Shown here one piece after another: positions 57,683 through 64,000 of a stretch of DNA of 64,000 nucleotides. A model generated the notes under the pieces. The model was not told the origin of the DNA and did not search any database. It worked only from the letters and a program-made list of their open reading frames with translations. Position numbers and translations under genes: made by a program. The DNA is taken from positions 470,948 to 534,947 of the forward strand of contig NC_053403.1 of NCBI RefSeq assembly GCF_016859285.1, written 5' to 3'. Positions within the stretch are counted from its first letter, which is position 1; each line of letters starts with the position of its first letter. Origin of the DNA: Xiphias gladius. Its lineage: Eukaryota; Chordata; Actinopteri; Istiophoriformes; Xiphiidae.

Positions 57683-57730
57683 CTGAGAGATGGACAGAAA
57701 ACTTCTGACACTCAGCTGCTCCAGTGTGTC
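57683..57730 (-). promoter_or_regulatory. Candidate noncoding first exon of the MTHFD1-type gene
   Basis: On the minus strand a strong donor CTCAG|GTAAGG (exon end 57683) could splice to the CT-tract/CAG acceptor at 55575-55577. Upstream lie GT microsatellites, a DR1 site and a CCAAT box. The exon's 5' end is not determined. Confidence 0.4.
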
Positions 57731-57734
57731 TGTA

Positions 57735-57770
<36 letters not shown>

Positions 57771-57839
57771 ACCTTATCTGTGCCTGTGTGTGTGTGTGTG
57801 TGTGTGGGTGTGTGTGTGTGTGTGTGTTCGTGTGTGTGT
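57735..57839. repeat. (GT)n microsatellites
   Basis: Two long gtgt blocks (about 57735-57769 and 57785-57839). Confidence 0.97.
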
Positions 57840-57914
57840 CTGGATCTTTCCGAGGCAGTTCTGCTCTGAACTGAATCGATCCAGCAGAGGGAACCAGACT
57901 GATGCTGGGAAGGG

Positions 57915-57978
57915 AGGTCAAAGGTCAAACTGGAGTAAACTGGAGGAGGGGGGATGGCCAAAGTTCCTCTCAGCCAAT
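57915..57978. promoter_or_regulatory. Upstream region of the MTHFD1-type gene: DR1 and CCAAT box
   Basis: A perfect DR1 (AGGTCAAAGGTCA) at 57915-57927 and an NF-Y-type CCAAT at 57974-57978 (ATTGG on the gene's strand), 230-300 bases upstream of the candidate first-exon donor. Known DR1 ligands include PPAR/RXR and HNF4; use here is inference. Confidence 0.4.
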
Positions 57979-58149
57979 CAGATTCCAGACTGTTGGGGAG
58001 GCCGCGGAGAAGAGGAAGGAGAAGAAGGAGGAGGAGGAGGGAGTTTGCACACACTGAGCTCCTCAATATCAGGACTTTGTTTTGCTCTGTGGCCTGTCAG
58101 GCAGGGAAACTCTGATGGAAGACCCTGTGCTGTTGCATTGTGGGAAATG

Positions 58150-60094
58150 TAGGATCCAATGTTTTCGGACTGAAAACGCCTCTTTAGAACTGTCCATCCA
58201 GTCTTAGTTCTTCCCCTTTGGGTCTCATAATGAAAAGGGGATGGGCCGCCGTTGTGGTTTGCTGTACAGATTGTTCAGCCCCTGCAGTAAACGTATGATT
58301 CGTGATAGTGGACCGTTTAGATCAAATCTGACTAGACTGGACTTGGTAGGACATGGTCCTGTGGAGACCCGGTGGAAGAACAGCAACGAGTCAGCTCTTC
58401 CTGACACTCTACTGTAGTTCAGACTCAGCTACAGCCTGGACCTGGACTAAAGATAACAGGTGTTTAAGAATGAGGTTAGTTATGGTAAGACCAGCGGCAT
58501 CGACCCCTCTGTTGTTCCTGCATGCAGTCTGCAGGGCCCCCCCATCAAGTCCTCTCTGACAAGCTCCTCGATCCCCATCATAACCACAGCTCTGAAATCC
58601 CTGACGAGCCGAAAGGGACCTAAACCAGGGTCTTAGCTCCAATCTGATTATCACTGTTAACATTCGGTCGTTATTATTCTGATATGCACCAGCCTTGTTG
58701 CTTCATCTCAGGTCCTCCACAAACTAGGAACAAAACCTGGACGGACTGGACGGACTTGCTTTTCTGTCATAACGTGCGTATTATCGAAATAAACTTTGAA
58801 AATAACTGGGCGCCACAGGTGAGCCAGGTTAACAGCAGACTGAGCCGGGCAGAGCATCCAGCCTGAGAGTCTCCTGTTTCGCCAACGACCCCGTTTTATT
58901 TTGGTAACTGGCGGCGGCGCACAGCGCTGGAAGAATTACCATGTGTTGAGTGAGGGACGATGGCCGACCTTCCCTGATTCCCTGTAATGGAGGACGGAGG
59001 AGCTGTTTGACCAGTCATCTGGCTCGGTTCATATATTTATGTTCGGGTGTATTTGGTTTTCTTGTGGATAAATGTAAATTGTCCAGGTTGGACATTTGTT
59101 GAGAGGAAAGTTAAGTGGACTGAAGACAGACTTTGGGTCGTGCACTGAGCCCGTCCACAGCTCACGGCGGTGACAGAAGCCACGTCGTGTTCTCAAAGTT
59201 CCTGCCATCTTCTCCGGAGAAATGCTCGATGTGCTTTGATGCCGTCAGGACTTGTTTCGCTTTTCAAAGCTTCTATGATAAACGGCCTTCGACCTTCAAA
59301 CTGTCTCACTGATAAACGATCGAGTTGTTAGCAGATGGTTTGGATCAAATAGGAACAAAGACTATGTTTGTGATCGATTAATCGCTGGAATCGTTTTTCA
59401 TGTAAAATGCTGTGACGTCATTTGATGGTTTCAGCTTCTAAAAATTGGAGATTTGTTGCTTTTCTCTATCACATCAGATGGAAAATGAAACTTCTGTTTG
59501 TTGCTCGGACAAACATTTGATGAAGACACTCGATGAAGAGCTGACGGTTGATAGTGAAAATAGCAGTTATAGTGTATAGAGTTTGTTCACGAATGATTTC
59601 AAACAAAACTTACTGTTGGAGGTGATCGTTTTTTAATGTTTGTATTATTTTTACTTGATTGTTATGTTAGTTAATACACTAGAGTATCACTAGATTATTT
59701 GTATTTTATCACCTGACGTGTCTTAAATTGATTCCGGTGCTTTATGGCAAATAACGCGCCAGCGTGTTGTTGTAATAATCGCGGTCTGTTTGCGTGTCTT
59801 GCGGCGTTGCGGTGAAGAGGACGGACACTGAAGGCTCCCGAAGAGGCGGACGACACGGGGATCGGAGCAGAGCCACGCTGCTGGGCCACAGTTTGCAACA
59901 AAGACAAACTGAATCTGAACGTGTCGAGTTCAGATCCCATCCCTGACTCTCTGGACAATAGTTCAACGTAGCCCCTTTGAACGGAGATGGTCTTTGAAGT
60001 AAGATTCATGATATTTATCATATATTAACACTTCATCGGACAGACGTGACGGCTCCCTGTGAACCCAAGTTAGACCCCGGTGTTGAGGACAGGA
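58150..60094. other. Noncoding DNA, nothing recognised
   Basis: Purine-rich DNA just before (57990-58045) and several short frames without domains. No splice-supported homology seen. Confidence 0.5.
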
Positions 60095-60240
60095 AACTGG
60101 GTATCAGGGGTTATCTTTTCCACAGAGACAGAGAGGGACAGAGACAAACCTGGCGGTGGTGCGGCTTTCTATATTCAGGATCAGTTTCCAGGTGAATTAC
60201 CGCCTGACTTACTGCCCCGTGAGAGAGAGATTAAGTGGTG
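60095..60240 (+). mobile_element. LINE endonuclease fragment, N-terminal part (decayed)
   Basis: Translations in two frames give GYLFHRDRE and, after a frameshift, AFYIQDQFPGELPPDLLPRE, the usual start of an apurinic-type endonuclease domain of CR1/Jockey-like non-LTR retrotransposons. The second stretch is closely similar to part of the 62043-62515 fragment. Confidence 0.55.
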
Positions 60241-61152
60241 AGTCACAAACTGTGTTCAGATGGCTCCATAAAAACAGGATGATTTGAAACCATTGAAATA
60301 ATGAAAGACAACAGTTATTATCTGACAGCTGAAACGCTGCCGCTCCACACAAGACTGCAAGCTGCTTCAAATGAACCCAATCAAATTACTGGGGTCAGAC
60401 AGCATCTGTCCTGGTCACTGCTTGTCGACAGTATTATCCATAAGACGGGAACAGGCGTTGCTACCAGCGACATGGGTCCTGCTGTTGTTTCCCAAGGAGC
60501 CACGAAGCTGCTCAGTCGCATGGTCTGAAAATTAAAATTTGAACTTTCACCCGCTCTCCTGTGCGATCATTGCCCTTGAGTCGGTGTGCAGCAGAAATTC
60601 AGAAATAAAACTGAGAGCCAAACGTGATCCGTAAAACCGCAACATCAACTCTAAAACTGACTGGTGACCAGTGACGCGAAGCTAAAAACAGGACTGATGA
60701 GATCTGGTCTTCTACCCGCTGTTAAAAACCTGCGTTTTGTACCAGATGAAGGCATGAGATGGTTTTTTGGCTTTGAACCCTGAACACCGTAGGTTACAAC
60801 TCTCACCAGGGGTGGGTGAGCTTCAGGGTGGGGGGCTGGTGGTCTGCAGCTCTGAGTGACTGAAGCTTCTCCGTTATCAAGGTCATTTTCACATTTGATT
60901 CACATATTTCAATGTAGTTTGTGCTGAAGTGGTGATGTGTTAAACAGACAGGCGTCTCAGCCACGGACAGGGTGGACAGAATAACGGGAACAGCCACATC
61001 CTCCAGAATGATCATAGAGTTGAACCATTATAACAACATTAGAACCTTCATGAAGGAGGATCTAGGGCAGGACTGTTGGACTAGGTGGAGGACCTGATAA
61101 ACAGCGCCCTCTACTGTGTCTGGACAGTGTCCCTGCTCCAGGTAAAAAAATA

Positions 61153-61312
61153 TTCCCAATCAACCCCCCCTTCTCTTTCTGTTCCACCCGTTTCTCCTTC
61201 CTCCTCCACCTCCCCTTCCTCCTTCTCCGTCTTCTTCTCTTTAGACTTTCATCCCTGTTGGTCCTGACTCAGCGGAGCCCCCCCCCCTCCTGCTCCACCT
61301 CCTCCCCCCTCC
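61153..61312. repeat. Polypyrimidine tract
   Basis: About 160 bases almost purely C and T (cccccccttctctttctgtt onward), a potential triplex-forming tract. Confidence 0.8.
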
Positions 61313-62042
61313 GACTCAGCAGTGGTACCTCATTCTAAAACAGAAAGAAGATCGATGATTCGTTCGCACTGGCACAGACATTACAAAGGGCTTCACAGTT
61401 CAGGGTCAAGCGAAACGGGGAAACAACGGATCAAATGTAGAAAACAGTCACTATGACGATGATCATGTCGATTGACATTTTTACAGCTGCGTGTTCTGTA
61501 AAAATAAAAATCAATCCGTGAAACCAACAAAACAACCGAAACGAACAATCATGTCACCCGCACACACACACGAGATGAGACTGTGTGTACGCTGGTCTTC
61601 ACATTCTTCTTCTTCTTCTGGGACGTGGCGTATGCGTCTACATATCATTTCTCCGTCCGGCCCTGGGACGTCAGACTAAAGGCGGCTGTGGGTCTGCTGT
61701 CACCGTCTCCCTGTAGAAACTCAGCTCAGCCTTTTATTTCTTAGCTGGTAGGAAGATGAAACTACTGTTATGAATGAGAAAGAAAGCAGACGATTTTTAA
61801 GAACGCTGAGCACAAGTTCAGACACTGAGGTCCGATTCCATGAGTCTTCTGGATGAAGAGAAGATGCTTTACGGTGAAATGTGAGCAGGTGTAACTCACC
61901 TGCGTGATGGTGCTGATAATCAGCAGCCGACGTGGGGTTTATCATCAGCAGCATCAGATGAAGGAATTTGACTCCCTGTTCGCCTGAACACACCCGATCA
62001 CAGGTAACACGTGCTCTTCGAGACGGCCTGGTTTAGACTCTG

Positions 62043-62515
62043 GTGTTTATTGTCGGATTCATAGCTTTCTATATTCAGAATCGGATTCCACGTGAATCAG
62101 GGCCCGACGTACTGTCCCGGGAGATAGAGATGATTAGGCTTCAGAGTCACCTGCCTGATGGTAAACCGGTTTTAGTGGGTCGTTGTTACAGACCACCAGG
62201 ACCAAAACAAAATTATTCAGAGAAAATCTATGAAATAATGAAAAAGGTGTCCCAGGAAGAACAGGACGTTTTCCTACCGGGGGGCTTTAAAATGAATTGG
62301 CTGAAAAATTATTCTCCGAAGAAGAAAACGGCCTCCGTCTCCTCTGAGTGTGGAATGACCCAGGTCGCGACGCTTCCTACGAGGGAGACGATTAACTCGT
62401 CTGGCCGAAAGACGTCGACATGCATCGATCACATCTATTAAAACATTCCAATTCTTTGCTGTAATTTGACCTCAACAGTGAAAGGCTGTAGCGATCAAAA
62501 TCTACTTGGCGTCAC
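62043..62515 (+). mobile_element. LINE endonuclease-domain fragment, CR1/Jockey-like, inactivated
   Basis: An open frame of 132 codons reads, in domain order, AFYIQNRIP, VGRCYRPPGP, LPGGFKMNW, then CGMTQVATLPTRETINSSG and TCIDHIY. These are the successive motifs of the apurinic-type endonuclease of non-LTR retrotransposons. A stop follows. The next motif is still visible as GCSDQNLLGV in a neighbouring stretch near 62485-62515. The usual catalytic Asp/Asn of the GDFN-type motif (here GGFK) and the His of the SDH motif (here SDQ) are replaced, so the copy is dead. No reverse transcriptase follows. Confidence 0.72.
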
Positions 62516-64000
62516 TGTGTCCCACAGGGACGTCTGGTCATAAACTGTCCACCTCCATGAGGACGACAGTTCCTCCAGGGGCCTGAGGGTCGGAGAGTCA
62601 GGCGGGAGGAGAGTCGACTCCGGTCTGAGACTGGGAGAGAACAGTGAACCAGCACATCGTCCCAGACAGTTACCAACTGTTCTGGAATCAGCCTCACCTG
62701 CCCCCCTTTGCTCACCTGGAGCGGGTCTTTCATAGACGCCGTCGAGGAGTGAAAACGGGTCTCGGTGTCGGTGTTATTTTACTTTTTTAGATGCAGCATT
62801 AGATTTAGAACGTAAATGAACGAGCGTGTTCGTGTGTAAAACGGGCCGTAAATCCACAGAGGTTTGGTGGTGGCTGGGTTTGAGTGAGAAAACGCCGGTG
62901 GTGGTGGCTGGACGCTTTTGCTACCGGGTCAGTGAGAAGTGATCCCCGGTTCGGTCCACAGTGACGCTGCTGTTCTGAACACGGGAACTCAGTCAGAGAA
63001 ACGTGAGTCGGCGGCTGCGAAACACTGTAAAACCGAAAGAAACGTGAAACGTGAGTAAAACCAACCAACGGGTGCGACTCACCTGTGTGATGCTGCTGCT
63101 TTGTCATCAGACAGAAGAATGCAGCCAAACAACAACCTGTTTAACTTCCTGTTCACCTGAACACACCCGATCGCAGGTACCACATCCACTGAAAGCCACG
63201 TATGTCAGAGACTGAGACGGCCTGGTTTAGACTCCGTGATCAGGTGTTTATCAACTGATCCCTTGGTCACGTTAATCGACGGTCCAGCCCCTGGTCTGGA
63301 GACCGGGCTGCGAGTCTCCGAGGTTTCCTCTGAGGACGACTGATACAGTCAATAGTGTAAAAACGTTGAGAAACTCCTAAAAAAAAAAGGTAAAATGAGA
63401 TCTGGACGTGTGATTTTCAGTGTAAAAATAAAACCTTCAGATATTAAATGAAATTCCAACTGCTTCAGAGAAAAAATCAGAAAATTAAAATGTATAGAAA
63501 TATGTAAGATTCACAGATGCTGCTACAAACTAAAACACCATGTAGCAAGAAGAAGAAAAGAAGGAGCCACAGCCTCTTTGTTAAGTGACTGTTCCTATGT
63601 CTGGTTGGAAAGCTGATCAAGGCACCGCGAAGAGACCAAAAAGACCAAAAAGACCAGAAAGAGGTCTCCTGGAATCTGGAGGCGGGGGGCCTTTTACATG
63701 TCTGTGTCCGGAGGCAGTGCACCCCGTCCCTGTTCAATCAATCGATCGATCGATAAAACTCATACCGTTCTGTGCTGATGACCAGGCTCTGACCGGACCA
63801 CGAGGACGGGACCTGCGATCGGTGGACGACCTGCTGAGACACTGGAGTCAGTTCAGCGTTTCCCACACTCTCGCCCACTTTGCCTCGTTAATAATCAGTT
63901 CTTCACGTGTGCATCAGTGATAAAAGCTAATGTTTAATAAGTTGATCAACCAGCTCCCAGAACAGTTTCAGCTCAGAAACCTGGGGCTAACGTAACCTGT
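62516..64000. other. Right end of window, no gene recognised
   Basis: Contains a segment (63078-63250) related to 61898-62050 and otherwise unassigned DNA. Short frames lack domains. Confidence 0.5.

Noticed and set aside
57629-58066. 145-codon minus-strand frame with a leucine-rich start
   Set aside because: Mostly a GT-microsatellite translation (THTHTH); the Leu run comes from GGA/GAG repeats.

Overview
The window looks like nuclear DNA of a ray-finned fish, probably a spiny-rayed teleost. Vertebrate genes are split by GT-AG introns, CA/GT microsatellites and minisatellites are abundant, and the dispersed repeats (a tRNA-headed SINE, a Harbinger-type MITE, a CR1/Jockey-type LINE, a 'tactcaagta' MITE) are of kinds familiar from teleost genomes. 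No bacterial, viral, CRISPR or operon structure is present. All homology calls come from reading the translations; no database was searched.

Layout. (1) 1-4164: the last 1,387 codons of a slow/cardiac-type sarcomeric myosin heavy chain on the + strand, uninterrupted by introns and cut by the window edge. (2) 7218-7994: single-exon inafm2-like gene. (3) 10396-11007: broken C1q-domain gene on the - strand. (4) 11-18 kb: repeat-rich DNA with two MITEs. (5) 18643-20709 (-) and 30478-31982 (+): zbtb1 and zbtb25, divergently oriented, with candidate promoters and noncoding first exons at about 25.7 and 28.0 kb. (6) 41610-42923 (+): akap5, with an RFX/CCAAT promoter and noncoding exon near 39.8-39.9 kb. 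(7) 46433-55572 (-): a ten-exon MTHFD1-type gene. (8) 58-64 kb: LINE remnants, duplicated segments and no confident gene.

ZBTB1, ZBTB25, AKAP5 and MTHFD1 are also neighbours on human 14q23, which supports the four assignments. From memory of the human map, akap5 is inverted here.

Most interesting locus: the MTHFD1-type gene can be spliced by hand into a 322-codon frame (969 nt with stop). It ends after the dehydrogenase/cyclohydrolase domain, so the formyl-THF synthetase half of MTHFD1 is absent. It also has an arginine-containing, acid-free N-terminal extension that could target mitochondria. Two of its introns start at the 5' splice site with tandem arrays. One array repeats a splice-donor-bearing 20-21 bp unit about 25 times, mostly in frame. 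Two perfect DR1 nuclear-receptor half-site pairs and one near-perfect one lie in or beside the gene.

The genes do not form one pathway. The window is a conserved syntenic block (transcription factors, kinase anchoring, folate metabolism) next to a muscle gene and a membrane-protein gene.
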